Source of the DNA: Opacimonas sp014872805
GTDB taxonomy: Bacteria > Pseudomonadota > Gammaproteobacteria > Enterobacterales > Alteromonadaceae
Reading direction: 5' to 3'
Assembly (NCBI GenBank): GCA_014872805.1
Contig: WKFN01000014.1
Span: 275,943-339,942, forward strand
DNA: 64,000 nucleotides
In this document: positions 1 through 9,504 of the stretch, piece by piece
Position numbering within the stretch: position 1 is the first letter of the stretch
Layout: the number at the start of each line of letters is the position of its first letter
Position numbers and translations under genes: made by a program
The notes under the pieces: generated by a model
What the model was told of the DNA's origin: nothing
Database searches by the model: none
What the model saw: only the letters and a program-made list of their open reading frames with translations

Positions 1-1
1 T

Positions 2-1891
2 TCAACGCACTTCTCCAAGGTATTTAACCCACCACATCTCAAACATCAACAAACTCCATAAAACCGTACTGTGGTCAGCTTTGTTATCTTGATGTTCTTG
101 CCATAATTTTTGCACTGCTTCAGGCTTGAAGTACTTAGTGATGCCCACGGGCTTTGCTACTAAATAATTCTCTGCGATGTCTTTGATATGCTCTCGGAAC
201 CATGTCGCAAGTGGCACCGAAAAGCCCATTTTTTTGCGATACAAGACATCATCCGGTAACAATGGCTTAAACGTTTCTTTCAGAATGTACTTTTTTTCAC
301 TTTTGTGAAACTTCATTTCGGGAGGTAAGGCTGCGGCAAATTCCACAACTTCTTTGTCCAGAATAGGTGCCCTGACTTCCAGTGAGTTGGCCATGCTCAT
401 TCGGTCAACTTTCACCAATATCCCTCCAGGGAGGTAGGTTTTTAAATCGGTGTATAAAATTTTGTCCAAATGATCTTCACCATCTGCCTGTGTATACGCA
501 TCAAGCGTTAGTTGAGCAGGGTGGTAATCTCCTAACCGAGTTTGCAACTCATTGTTAGCCAACTCCGACCACTGTTGATCAGTGATTTGTGAATTAGAGA
601 TATAAAAACCCATGGCTGGGTCATGGCTCAAGCTAGTCAGTAAGGATTGGCCTTTCTTAAAGAGCATGCTGTCACTCTTGCTACATAATGCAGCGAGTTT
701 AGGGAACAGGTTTTTTCTAATTCCCTCTGGAAATTTTTCTCTGAGGCGATTCTCAATGGCATCGATGGAATATTTCTCATAACCCGCAAATACTTCATCG
801 CCACCGTCCCCCGCAATGGCTACAGTGACTGCTTGCTTAGCAAGCTCACTTACATAAAAAGTAGGGACTAAAGACGGATCGGCAAAAGGTTCGTCAAAGA
901 AACTTACAATATGCTCTAAGGTGTCAGCGACGTTCTGTTCAACCTTAAATTCGTGATGTTCAGTCTGGTATCGTTCGGCGACCATTTGCGCGAATTCAGT
1001 TTCGTTGAACTTAGGGTCGTCAAAGCCAATCGTACAAGTTTTCACAGGCTTATCTGAAAGCGTTGACATCATGGCCACTACTCCTCCAGAGTCAACCCCA
1101 CCACTTAAAAATGCGCCTAAATCAACATCCGAGAGCATACGAGCTTTTGTTTTACTTAACAGTAATTGGCTCAAATCATCGCACTCTGACTCAAAGGATT
1201 TATCGGTTTTTTTGGCAAATGACACATCCCAATATTGCTCAATAGTGACCTTGCCTTTTTTCATCACCATATAATGCCCAGGGGGGAGTTTATGCATGTG
1301 GGTAAAAATGGTTTTAGGGTCTGGAATATACTGATAAGCAAAAAAATCATATACCGCATCATCACGGATAGAATTATCAATACCGGGTAACGTCAAAATT
1401 GCTTTAAGCTCTGACGCAAAATAAAAATCTCGGTCTTTCTGATAATAATAGAGCGGCTTCTTGCCCAAGCGATCCCTTGCCAAAAAGAGCTGCTGTTTAG
1501 CAATGTCCCATAGCGAGAAAGCAAACATGCCATTCAAACTTTCTAAACATTCGACTCCATCGCGTTGGTACAATGCTAGAATGACTTCGGTATCTGTCTG
1601 AGAAGAAAACTTGTATCCGTCAGCAATGAGTTCTGCCCGCAGTTGAGGAAAATTATAGATCTCTCCATTAAACACAATGACACATTGTTTATCAGCAGAA
1701 TACATAGGTTGTATACCGGCATCGGATAGATCTATTATTGCAAGTCGGCGATGCACTAACCCTATGTTATCATCGACATAGATATCGCTCGCATCAGGCC
1801 CCCTGTGCGCAATGGCCTCTCCCATTGCAGATAGATTTTCTGAAGACAGTGCATGCGCCTCATTCGTCCAAAACCCTGCTATTCCACACAT
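2..1891 (-). CDS. Asparagine synthase-like amidotransferase of the exosortase/EPS locus
   Basis: Complete 629-residue glutamine-dependent amidotransferase. The N-terminus MCGIAGF puts the nucleophilic Cys2 directly after the start, as needed for the class II glutaminase domain (about residues 1-210). The C-terminal synthase domain has the ATP-pyrophosphatase loop SGGVDS at 263-268. It probably amidates a carboxyl group on a sugar or precursor in exopolysaccharide synthesis rather than making free asparagine, because it is the last visible gene of a run of glycosyltransferase, deacetylase and FemAB genes. Length and context fit the exosortase A-associated amidotransferase 1 group (TIGR03108 type), but subfamily assignment is inference. 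It overlaps the upstream gene by 13 bases, and its stop lies one base from the window edge. Confidence 0.88.
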   Translation of the reverse strand: MCGIAGFWTNEAHALSSENLSAMGEAIAHRGPDASDIYVDDNIGLVHRRLAIIDLSDAGIQPMYSADKQCVIVFNGEIYNFPQLRAELIADGYKFSSQTDTEVILALYQRDGVECLESLNGMFAFSLWDIAKQQLFLARDRLGKKPLYYYQKDRDFYFASELKAILTLPGIDNSIRDDAVYDFFAYQYIPDPKTIFTHMHKLPPGHYMVMKKGKVTIEQYWDVSFAKKTDKSFESECDDLSQLLLSKTKARMLSDVDLGAFLSGGVDSGGVVAMMSTLSDKPVKTCTIGFDDPKFNETEFAQMVAERYQTEHHEFKVEQNVADTLEHIVSFFDEPFADPSLVPTFYVSELAKQAVTVAIAGDGGDEVFAGYEKYSIDAIENRLREKFPEGIRKNLFPKLAALCSKSDSMLFKKGQSLLTSLSHDPAMGFYISNSQITDQQWSELANNELQTRLGDYHPAQLTLDAYTQADGEDHLDKILYTDLKTYLPGGILVKVDRMSMANSLEVRAPILDKEVVEFAAALPPEMKFHKSEKKYILKETFKPLLPDDVLYRKKMGFSVPLATWFREHIKDIAENYLVAKPVGITKYFKPEAVQKLWQEHQDNKADHSTVLWSLLMFEMWWVKYLGEVR

Positions 1892-2691
1892 GATGAAACT
1901 CCAAATTCGCGCAAGACAGATTGTTCCGAACCAAGCCCTAAAATAAATAATTTAAGTCGTTTTTTACATTCGACTATAAAAGCTTTCAAAGGTCCGTAAG
2001 TCTTGTCTAGTGTACTGATGTTTTCACCATTGTCTTGCATATAAACCAACAGTTTTTTCTTTGGAATGTGCAACGGTTTACCGCTTTGCTCTAATACTCT
2101 TTTAAAGTCGCAATGTGAAGTCTGTTTAAAAAATGAGGTCGCATTAGATTGTTTTTCGATAAACTCAGCGTCAAGAAAATTTTTACTCACCACGCAGGTT
2201 GACCCACACCATGCACTTAACTGAAAATTGGGAATCAATGTGTGTGACTGCGCAAAATACATATACCCATGTTGAATTAACATGGCGTCTTTGTCTGAAT
2301 TGTCATACCACTCTTGCACAAAATCTCGATGCAACAAGTCATCCGCATCCAGCACAAAAAAGTGACTATGGCCTGTGTCTAAAAGAGCATGAATACCTTT
2401 ATCTATCTTATAACAGCGATCTTTTTCGAATTCCCAACGCAATTCATCTCCGGAATACTTCTCTCTCTGTGGAGAGGATATTTCTTGAGCTGAAATAAAG
2501 TGACCGAATGTAAACGCATTATCTTTAAAGAATTCGGGTTCATCATGGCCCACAACAACCCATGAAAATTGCTCATGTGATTGCTGCTCAAGAGATTGCA
2601 ATGTAAGCCACAAGTTTTCGCAGACTTTTTTCCAATCTGAAGAAACACTTTTAGCTTTGAGTGGAATACTAATCCCTAGCTTCTTGTTCAT
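1879..2691 (-). CDS. Glycosyltransferase, GT-A fold
   Basis: A 270-residue soluble protein with GT-A features: an N-terminal strand (LGISIPLKAK), a central metal-binding DADD motif after FFVLDADDLL, and an acceptor-side segment. No membrane segment is visible, so it should act in the cytoplasm on a lipid-linked precursor. Donor and acceptor sugars cannot be told from sequence. It lies between the FemAB-like gene (9-base gap) and the amidotransferase (13-base overlap), so it is very probably cotranscribed with the exopolysaccharide genes. The family call rests on the DxD region and context; overall similarity to well-known GT2 enzymes is modest. Confidence 0.7.
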   Translation of the reverse strand: MNKKLGISIPLKAKSVSSDWKKVCENLWLTLQSLEQQSHEQFSWVVVGHDEPEFFKDNAFTFGHFISAQEISSPQREKYSGDELRWEFEKDRCYKIDKGIHALLDTGHSHFFVLDADDLLHRDFVQEWYDNSDKDAMLIQHGYMYFAQSHTLIPNFQLSAWCGSTCVVSKNFLDAEFIEKQSNATSFFKQTSHCDFKRVLEQSGKPLHIPKKKLLVYMQDNGENISTLDKTYGPLKAFIVECKKRLKLFILGLGSEQSVLREFGVSSCVE

Positions 2692-2700
2692 CGTATTCCT

Positions 2701-3753
2701 TTACAAACTGATCAAACCACGCACCCGACTCCCCACCATGGTGGTCATCGAAAGCGGTAGTTGTTGCCAGACTTTAACTGCGAGTTGTTTAAACTTTTCA
2801 TCACCCGGCTCAGTGTTTTTGGGTCTGGGTGAGCTCACGAAACAATCCTGCCAATCCAATGCATGTGGTCTCGCCCCCCACTGTTTTTTAAACCGATACG
2901 TCCCTTCATTAAACGTCGAACGACCAAAATCAAAAACAGGTATTTGTTTGTCAGCGGCATATCCAATCAATGCTCCGTACAGCATCATATTTGGTGCCAG
3001 TCGATTGTATTTAGCTAATGAAGACGCCCAAGGGATACTGCATTGGTGAGGGTGAAGTAATATGAGACCTGCGCCAATCGCCATATCTCCGTCATACACC
3101 ACTCCCATGCAAAAGCGTCCCTGGTAATGCTTAACAATTGCTTCATACCAACTTTTTTTGTGAACAGGAGAGCCCAGTTCACGCATGTTTTGCGCAATAA
3201 CGTGATAGAAATCATCGAGCAAATTATTTTCTTCGGTCAGTTTGATTGATAATCCATTTTTTTCGGCTTTGCGGATCTGGCTGCGTAGTTTTGATTTGTA
3301 CCTAGTCATCTGCTCCGAAGCACTGCTTTGCAAGGGCATCTTCATGGCGACTTTTTTGCCAGTTAATGCGTCGTCATCTTGAGTATCATTACCAGAACAA
3401 ATATCTCGATGCACGAAAGATGAGATGAGGTGTGATGCGCCATACTCACAGATATTTTTTATTAATTCGTGTTTAATGTCGTCAGAATCTGCAAGGACAT
3501 GTCCTACATCGCAGTAAGGCAGTGCACAAAATGATGGCTTACTCCAGAACCGTGAAAACAACACCAAAGGAGCTACCCCGACGAGCGTATTATCCTCATA
3601 CGCTAGGGCAATGATGGCATTGTGTTTATAGGCCTCATACACACACAATAACCAAGCGCTAAAATGATAAGCTGAAGCTCCCGAATGACATTCTACATAC
3701 TCATCATAAATCGCTCGATTAAGTTGTGAAAGCGCGACAAATTCCGTTCTCAT
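2701..3753 (-). CDS. FemAB-like acyltransferase, PEP-CTERM/XrtA-associated type
   Basis: A 350-residue protein with two GNAT-like halves as in FemAB/FemX aminoacyl transferases. The segment KLRSQIRKAEKNGL before the second half and the block FDFGRSTFNEGTYRFKKQWG near residues 275-295 are typical of the FemAB-related proteins found in PEP-CTERM/exosortase loci (TIGR03019 type). It probably attaches an acyl or aminoacyl group to a polysaccharide precursor; the real substrate is unknown. Its ATG overlaps the stop of the upstream deacetylase (ATGA), indicating translational coupling. No signal peptide is seen, so it should be cytoplasmic. Confidence 0.82.
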   Translation of the reverse strand: MRTEFVALSQLNRAIYDEYVECHSGASAYHFSAWLLCVYEAYKHNAIIALAYEDNTLVGVAPLVLFSRFWSKPSFCALPYCDVGHVLADSDDIKHELIKNICEYGASHLISSFVHRDICSGNDTQDDDALTGKKVAMKMPLQSSASEQMTRYKSKLRSQIRKAEKNGLSIKLTEENNLLDDFYHVIAQNMRELGSPVHKKSWYEAIVKHYQGRFCMGVVYDGDMAIGAGLILLHPHQCSIPWASSLAKYNRLAPNMMLYGALIGYAADKQIPVFDFGRSTFNEGTYRFKKQWGARPHALDWQDCFVSSPRPKNTEPGDEKFKQLAVKVWQQLPLSMTTMVGSRVRGLISL

Positions 3754-4793
3754 GACACCATCCTTATATCTTGTCTCGATGGAGATAAGGGATCGATGTG
3801 TCCGTTAACCTGATTTTGCATACCGAGCAGATGCGCGGCTTCAGAAATCGTTGCACACGTCACGTTGGCTTGCTGTGACAGGTGTTCGAATACTTGAGTC
3901 ACGCTATCCAGAATATGCTTGTGGGCGTCTTTGTCTAGATAAAAACCCGTTCCATTGTCTAAGAAACTCGAGCTATGCAGATACATGTGAATGACCGGTC
4001 GTTCTTGACGTAAGCAATTATCGACCAAGGATTTCATATCCTCTATTGAAGAAAGTTCTGGGCTGAGATAAAGCTTGCGCAACAACTTGGTATGCCACAA
4101 CAAAGCATTGGCTCGACAGTAGTGCCAGATGCCTTTTTCGGCTTTGGTTTGCAAATGTCTACCTGTCTCATCATCCATGCGGTTAAACCCCACAGTGACA
4201 GGCATTTCTAATAAGTGACGCTGTTGCCCAGCAAAGTTGGGCAACCCGAAGTCTGGGTAGTAGGGTACAAACGGTGCGTCATAACAGCTAAAATAATCAT
4301 TGTCATACATCGGATAGACACTGGAGTCTATCCAGATGCCACGCTCGACCAGTAACTCAAAAATGGTCTCGTTAATGCCCCAGCGCCCTGTCCGAAAGGA
4401 TTGCGGCGTGATCCCTAATGTGTCTTGTATTTTTTTGATTAAGGCATCTAATTTGGTCGCGACGTGTTCTCTAGGTAAATTCACCACATGCGATTCAAAT
4501 TCTGTCGTTGGGCCAAAGTGGGGTGGGTTACACCATGGGTGTAAGTGAGCGCCCACCTCACACTGCCGGTGTTTAATAACTTGCTTAAATTGTTCGAGCG
4601 AGGTTGGGTCATCCAGTACCGGATAGTCAACAAAGTAAGTAGGACGGATCCCCAGTCGTTCCATCTGATACTGAAACGATGGCAAATGCTTGACGTTATC
4701 CACCGCAAAATCAGACTCTGGGAAAGGTTCATCCCATCGCCATTCTTCTTCGGTATCTATACTCAGTACAAACAGTACGTCAGGCTTTGACAT
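3750..4793 (-). CDS. Polysaccharide deacetylase family protein (NodB-like)
   Basis: A 347-residue carbohydrate esterase-like protein. The N-terminal motif SIDTEEEW supplies the NodB metal/catalytic aspartate (D13), and GAHLHPWCNP (81-90) supplies the metal-binding histidines. The C-terminal part is longer than a minimal NodB domain, like the deacetylases of WalW type in capsule and EPS clusters. There is no obvious signal peptide, so it may act on cytoplasmic lipid-linked sugars. It overlaps the preceding GT4 gene by 14 bases and the following FemAB gene by 4, so it sits in the middle of the operon. Deacetylation of N-acetyl or O-acetyl sugars is the family role; the actual substrate is not known. 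Confidence 0.82.
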   Translation of the reverse strand: MSKPDVLFVLSIDTEEEWRWDEPFPESDFAVDNVKHLPSFQYQMERLGIRPTYFVDYPVLDDPTSLEQFKQVIKHRQCEVGAHLHPWCNPPHFGPTTEFESHVVNLPREHVATKLDALIKKIQDTLGITPQSFRTGRWGINETIFELLVERGIWIDSSVYPMYDNDYFSCYDAPFVPYYPDFGLPNFAGQQRHLLEMPVTVGFNRMDDETGRHLQTKAEKGIWHYCRANALLWHTKLLRKLYLSPELSSIEDMKSLVDNCLRQERPVIHMYLHSSSFLDNGTGFYLDKDAHKHILDSVTQVFEHLSQQANVTCATISEAAHLLGMQNQVNGHIDPLSPSRQDIRMVS

Positions 4794-5919
4794 AATCTCG
4801 ACTATCCTTAGTCATCATCTCTTGAAACAAGTCATCATATTCATTCGCCATTCGCTGCGAAGAATAGTGTTCCTGTACATAGTTAACGGCATTTTCTGCA
4901 ATGACTTGAGCGGTATTTGGATCATCCATTAAGGTTTCCCAATGGCGCTTGAGCATAGCAATATCATTAAGTGGTGCCAGTAATCCCGTCTGTTCATGAT
5001 GGATCAATTGATCAATGCCGTCGATGTCATACGCTGCAACGGGGATCCCCATGGCGCAGGCTTCCATTAAACATCTTGGTATCCCTTCCAAGGTCGAGGT
5101 CATCACAAACAAATCAAAGGTTTTGAGTAATGCCAACCTATCGTCGCGAAACCCCAAAAAGTGAATATCGTTTCGACAATCAAGCGCTTCTGCTTGGCGC
5201 TCTAAAGCTTCGCGACAATCCCCATCGCCAAGCAGCACTAATTCAATGTCCTGACGAGTGGCGGCTAATTCAGAAAAAATCTGCAGGATAGCATCGATAT
5301 TTTTACGCGAAATCATCTGCCCAATGAAGCCAATTCGTTTTTTATCCGTTTGTGCAGGGACTGTGTCGTCGTGTTTGACACTGTATACTTCCGATAGATC
5401 AACACCATTTTGAATATAGCGTAACGTAGGTGGAGTAAGACCAAACTCCTCCACATCTTGATACAAAGCAGGAGACAAGGGTACGACGTGATCTGCAAAG
5501 CGCATGGCCTGACAGCCTAACCAAATAAAAGTGCGTAATTTAAGGTCCGAGGCATTTTCAAAACCGTGTGGGGTAACGACGACTTTGATGTCAGCTTTTT
5601 TGGCGACAATCACGCCTAAAATATCAGACTTGTAACCATGGGTATGGATGATGTCAATGTTGTGCTCCTTGATATATTGCACCATGTGTGCGACCACTGA
5701 CCAATCGAATTTACCGGTCATGGGAAACTCAGCAGTAGCGATACCAAGTGTTTGGGCTTCACGAATGAGCTGAGTGTTGTGATTCTCTGGCTCTTGGGTC
5801 ACTGCAATGATGGATTTAATGTGCGTGGGTAGGTGTTTGGTCAATGCCAAGATCCATCGCTCGGCCCCATAAAATCCAGTAGGGCAAATAAACTGCATGA
5901 CTTTTAAGGTGTGTTTCAT
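4780..5919 (-). CDS. Glycosyltransferase family 4 protein
   Basis: A 379-residue GT-B retaining glycosyltransferase. The N-terminal domain has a typical acceptor-side loop (FYGAERW), a DIIHTHGYKSDILG segment and PHGFE. The C-terminal domain starts near RIGFIGQMISRKN and has the nucleotide-sugar EX7E element in STLEGIPRCLMEACAMGIP. It probably transfers a hexose from a UDP- or GDP-sugar onto the growing lipid-linked repeat unit. The start overlaps the stop of the upstream GT2 gene by 4 bases, so translation is coupled. Confidence 0.88.
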   Translation of the reverse strand: MKHTLKVMQFICPTGFYGAERWILALTKHLPTHIKSIIAVTQEPENHNTQLIREAQTLGIATAEFPMTGKFDWSVVAHMVQYIKEHNIDIIHTHGYKSDILGVIVAKKADIKVVVTPHGFENASDLKLRTFIWLGCQAMRFADHVVPLSPALYQDVEEFGLTPPTLRYIQNGVDLSEVYSVKHDDTVPAQTDKKRIGFIGQMISRKNIDAILQIFSELAATRQDIELVLLGDGDCREALERQAEALDCRNDIHFLGFRDDRLALLKTFDLFVMTSTLEGIPRCLMEACAMGIPVAAYDIDGIDQLIHHEQTGLLAPLNDIAMLKRHWETLMDDPNTAQVIAENAVNYVQEHYSSQRMANEYDDLFQEMMTKDSRDYVKA

Positions 5920-6908
5920 GAGTGACTGTCCGTGTTAAATTCAATGAAAAACCCTTTTAGGGTACCAATAGCTCTTGCTGGGAAGTAACAAGTATAAAAG
6001 CGTACAAGATCGAACATAGCGATTTCGCTTATTATTTTTCTCTTTAATCGAATTGAGTAGGCTAAAAGTAGTGCCAATGAGAGCAGTAAAGGTATTGCTG
6101 CAAGACTCAAATGTTCCATTAGTATTAAAATTACTGTCATGATCCAGCATAGCAAGATGACTATTGGCACAAAAAAGCTTGGTAACTCTCTTAAAGGTAC
6201 TTTACGACCATTTATAGATCGTAAATTTGATTGGCCTCGCCAAAATTCTTTTTTACTCATTTGAGCAAAAGATTTATCTTCACCAAGGTGGATAAAGCTT
6301 GTTTGACCACTGTGGTAAAGATATCCATGATTAGATAACTCTGAGGTGAAAAATATATCTTCGCATGTACGCAAACTTTCTGGAAACCCACCTACATCTA
6401 AAGCATCTTTTCTTCTTAATAATAAGTTACATCCAGGTAGATACTTTACAGTAGAGTTTACTGTTGTGTTGGCAATAGCAGTTTTGATTTGTTCTACCAC
6501 ATTATTGGAGTCTGATGAAGATTGTCTTGCCGCTACAACAATTCGTGATGGTTTCTTCAGCTCTGCACATAGAGTAACAAGCCAACTAGGTTTTAGAAGA
6601 ATATCGGCATCTATAAAAGCCACATATTCTGCATTGGTAGATTGTAAACCCAAGTTCCTAGACTTGCTGATATTTCCATCGTCTGAACGATAATGCACTG
6701 TTAAATCTATATCTGGTATTGCATGTATTTCATCAGACACGGATGTATTTTGCGTTACCAAATGCACTTCCACCGCAAATCCAGCACGATCTAATTGCGC
6801 GATGCTGCGTAAGGTTTGGAGCAGCATCTCTTCCCGTCCTTTGTGAGGGATGATGAATGCGACCTGTTCTTGTATGTCATTGATGTGTTGAGAACCGGTG
6901 TCCGTCAT
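5916..6908 (-). CDS. Glycosyltransferase family 2 membrane protein
   Basis: A 330-residue GT2 protein starting MTDTGSQH. The open frame extends 60 codons further upstream, but that part lies inside the preceding gene and looks non-coding; the chosen ATG is 4 bases after the upstream stop. The GT-A domain has PHKGREE near residue 21 and the DxD motif in FIDADILLKP (D100, D102). The C-terminal third has two hydrophobic segments (about 240-290), so the enzyme is membrane anchored. By eye the stretch 5930-6700 is richer in A and T than its neighbours, which may mean separate acquisition of this gene, a common pattern in surface-polysaccharide clusters. Confidence 0.85.
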   Translation of the reverse strand: MTDTGSQHINDIQEQVAFIIPHKGREEMLLQTLRSIAQLDRAGFAVEVHLVTQNTSVSDEIHAIPDIDLTVHYRSDDGNISKSRNLGLQSTNAEYVAFIDADILLKPSWLVTLCAELKKPSRIVVAARQSSSDSNNVVEQIKTAIANTTVNSTVKYLPGCNLLLRRKDALDVGGFPESLRTCEDIFFTSELSNHGYLYHSGQTSFIHLGEDKSFAQMSKKEFWRGQSNLRSINGRKVPLRELPSFFVPIVILLCWIMTVILILMEHLSLAAIPLLLSLALLLAYSIRLKRKIISEIAMFDLVRFYTCYFPARAIGTLKGFFIEFNTDSHS

Positions 6909-6912
6909 ATGT

Positions 6913-9504
6913 TTAAATCCATTTGCGTAGTACTTTATGACGTAGCTTGAGTTGTTTGAGTTCTTTTTGTATCGACCAAGGGTGTTTTCGTTTGAGGCGA
7001 TAGGGTGAAATATCCTCTGGTACAATATCGACAGTCGTGTCAGATTGTGTTGCCCCAAGCGCATGTTCTGAGTGCGTCGTTTTTGCATATTGTGTATAGA
7101 GATACTGAGCGGATTCCCACTCCATTTGATTTTGCATGACTAGCGCCTGAATGCGCGTGAAAAAACGTTCATCGCTGTTTATTAATGCTTGATGGATGTA
7201 TTGCTCAAGCTCTAACGCTTTGGCTATATAATCTTGTTTGTCTTGATTTAATGGAGCATGAATAGCTGCAAACATCAACACATCGACTTTGCGTAAATCT
7301 TGCGCGGTCCATGTTTGGTTGGGGTATTCCAGCTCATCTGCACGAGTCAGGTAAGGGGATTCATGTGTACATATCCATGTCGCAAATTTTCCAACTAACG
7401 TTAACAAGTTTCCTCGTGCAGTAGCAAATTTAGGTAAGTCTGTCAGTCGTTCAATCAGTCTCATCACTGCTTGAAGCCAGACCGTATAAAACCAATTCTC
7501 TTCGATATTATCCAACCCCAGTTCATCAAGTGAGTCTTCTAGGGAGACGGTGTGCAATGCAACCCATAGCCCATGATGCAAGTATTGTTCGCTTTGGGTC
7601 AATAGATGCATATCCAATATGGCATTGAGGTAATTTGCCGTTCCGCGATCCAGCGGATAGCGTCCTGTTTTGACATCTTTTAATCCAGGAACGTCACGAT
7701 TCTTCCATGCGAGTAATCGATAATAAAGCGTCTCATCGCCTTCATAATATCGAGTTATCCAGTGATATAGAGAGGTCACGGCGTCTTTGGCGTCTTCGTT
7801 ACCCGTCAGCAAGTAATAGTAGGCGAGTCCTGTGGTGTAGCAATGTTGTCCACCTGGGCCACCGCCCCCAGCATGCCCATCGTATACACCGCTTTGTTGG
7901 CGAGACGAGTATGTGCGATGCGAGGACGTTTCAGCATCGACATAGTGGTCGGTGTGCCAAAATAAACCGCCATTGTATTCCGGCTTATCGGCTTGGGTAT
8001 GGTAGATATCGACATTGATAACATGTTTTGCCAAATCGTTCGCCAATTCAAAATAACGGAGATCCCCACTCATGACGTATTGTTTCAATAAACCAAATAA
8101 TGGGTCGTATTGATTGTTATAGACGCTGATCAAAGGCTCGCTGTCAGGATCAAGATAGGCCGATTCGTGATCGGCAAACAGATCCCCATAATGACGAAAT
8201 CCATACAAATCAATGTGGTCTCGCTTGGCTGCAAATCCATCATGAGTGGATATGACCGAGCGAGATATTTCTTGCCATTTATTTGTCAGCATTGAAGGCG
8301 CAATGCGCTCAATGGCCTGGGATAAATAGACATATTCAGGACAAAGAGTACAAATTAGCATGGGGATCTCGGCACAAGAGTGCACCTGTGAAGATTGTGC
8401 CGATATCTGTAGAGTCCGACTCCATTTTTCCCCTGGTTGAAGTTCACAGTAGTCCGCTAATTTGGCATTCACACCAGAGAAGACAAGGCCATCGTCGCCA
8501 GAGGTAAACGTCGATGGAAAACGTTGCCAAAAATCAGTTAACACATAGTGTCTATTCTGATGCCGGATATACGGCTGCACATTGCGATAAATCGACATTT
8601 GGTCATTGATAAACGTGTACGATTCCGTCGGCGCAACTTCGGCGGTATGCATCAAATGCGTTCGACTTCGCGACTCACTGCGACCACTGCCAAGCTGTTC
8701 AATACGCTGGATATTGGTATAGCAACACTGGTTAATATAAACCTGAACATCACTGTGTGGCGAGCGCACTTCAAAATCCATTTCGTCAACAAAGATGGAA
8801 TGTACGTCGCCCAGATCCCACTGCCCATTGGGGTGATGAGCGCTATTGGGGTTGTGCAACGTTAACGTCATATCCATTGCACCGGTCATGGTGTTAATGG
8901 TGACTGTTTCTTCTATATTCAGTGATACCTCGCCAGCTTGAGCCTGGCGTACTATGCAAAGCTCGACAGCAAGGGGAGCTTGCTGTCCCAATATTTCATG
9001 AAAAGACCACGAGACAACAGACGTGGGCTCGATGCTTTGTTGTGTTCCATGCACACGACCACTCACTTGAGTGCGGAGCATCGTTTCTCCGAGCATGATC
9101 CCCTCAGGGATCACTGTGATGGTTTGGATATCGTTCAGATCGGCACAGGGGATCGAGATATCCAGTCGGTTTGTCGAACGATGTTGTATAGCCGATGGAA
9201 TGATTTCAGTAGATCTGTAACGTTGCAGATATAAGCTAGACTCACTATTAGGTTCCAGCGATACCGCGCAACGAACATGTACAAATCGAATAGAGTGATC
9301 GGGCCATAGAGTTAATACACGACAATGCGTATTGAGCACTTGCCCTTCTTCATCCACCACGCAGAGCGAGTCTTGGCAGGTGAATTGTCCTTTAGGGCAA
9401 GGCACGCTGATTGACAGCAAGTGTTGGTTAATTGCTGTGTGATTCGGGTTCGAGACGGTAGCAAAGGCTGTTGTGAGACAGGTATCCTGTTCATTTACAC
9501 CCAT
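6913..9504 (-). CDS. Large RIFT-barrel domain protein (PcRGLX/YetA-like), putative polysaccharide-active
   Basis: An 863-residue protein without a clear signal peptide. The N-terminal half is beta-rich, with features such as VLTLWPDHSIRFVHVRCAV that resemble the RIFT-barrel N-terminus of PcRGLX/YetA-type (exo-rhamnogalacturonan-lyase-like) proteins. The C-terminal half is helical, with Trp/Tyr/His-rich stretches (GLFWHTDHYVDAE, GGGGPGGQHCYTTGLAYYYLLTG) that suggest an alpha/alpha-toroid of lyase or glycosidase type. Position in the EPS operon, between an acetyltransferase (10-base overlap) and a GT2 (4-base gap), suggests trimming or editing of the polysaccharide. The fold assignment is from memory of the family and only moderately certain; a catalytic residue cannot be named. 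Confidence 0.6.
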   Translation of the reverse strand: MGVNEQDTCLTTAFATVSNPNHTAINQHLLSISVPCPKGQFTCQDSLCVVDEEGQVLNTHCRVLTLWPDHSIRFVHVRCAVSLEPNSESSLYLQRYRSTEIIPSAIQHRSTNRLDISIPCADLNDIQTITVIPEGIMLGETMLRTQVSGRVHGTQQSIEPTSVVSWSFHEILGQQAPLAVELCIVRQAQAGEVSLNIEETVTINTMTGAMDMTLTLHNPNSAHHPNGQWDLGDVHSIFVDEMDFEVRSPHSDVQVYINQCCYTNIQRIEQLGSGRSESRSRTHLMHTAEVAPTESYTFINDQMSIYRNVQPYIRHQNRHYVLTDFWQRFPSTFTSGDDGLVFSGVNAKLADYCELQPGEKWSRTLQISAQSSQVHSCAEIPMLICTLCPEYVYLSQAIERIAPSMLTNKWQEISRSVISTHDGFAAKRDHIDLYGFRHYGDLFADHESAYLDPDSEPLISVYNNQYDPLFGLLKQYVMSGDLRYFELANDLAKHVINVDIYHTQADKPEYNGGLFWHTDHYVDAETSSHRTYSSRQQSGVYDGHAGGGGPGGQHCYTTGLAYYYLLTGNEDAKDAVTSLYHWITRYYEGDETLYYRLLAWKNRDVPGLKDVKTGRYPLDRGTANYLNAILDMHLLTQSEQYLHHGLWVALHTVSLEDSLDELGLDNIEENWFYTVWLQAVMRLIERLTDLPKFATARGNLLTLVGKFATWICTHESPYLTRADELEYPNQTWTAQDLRKVDVLMFAAIHAPLNQDKQDYIAKALELEQYIHQALINSDERFFTRIQALVMQNQMEWESAQYLYTQYAKTTHSEHALGATQSDTTVDIVPEDISPYRLKRKHPWSIQKELKQLKLRHKVLRKWI

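Noticed and set aside
6909..7088. N-terminal extension of the GT2 gene by 60 codons
   Set aside because: It lies entirely inside the upstream RIFT-barrel gene and lacks GT2 features; the ATG at 6908 fits the operon spacing.
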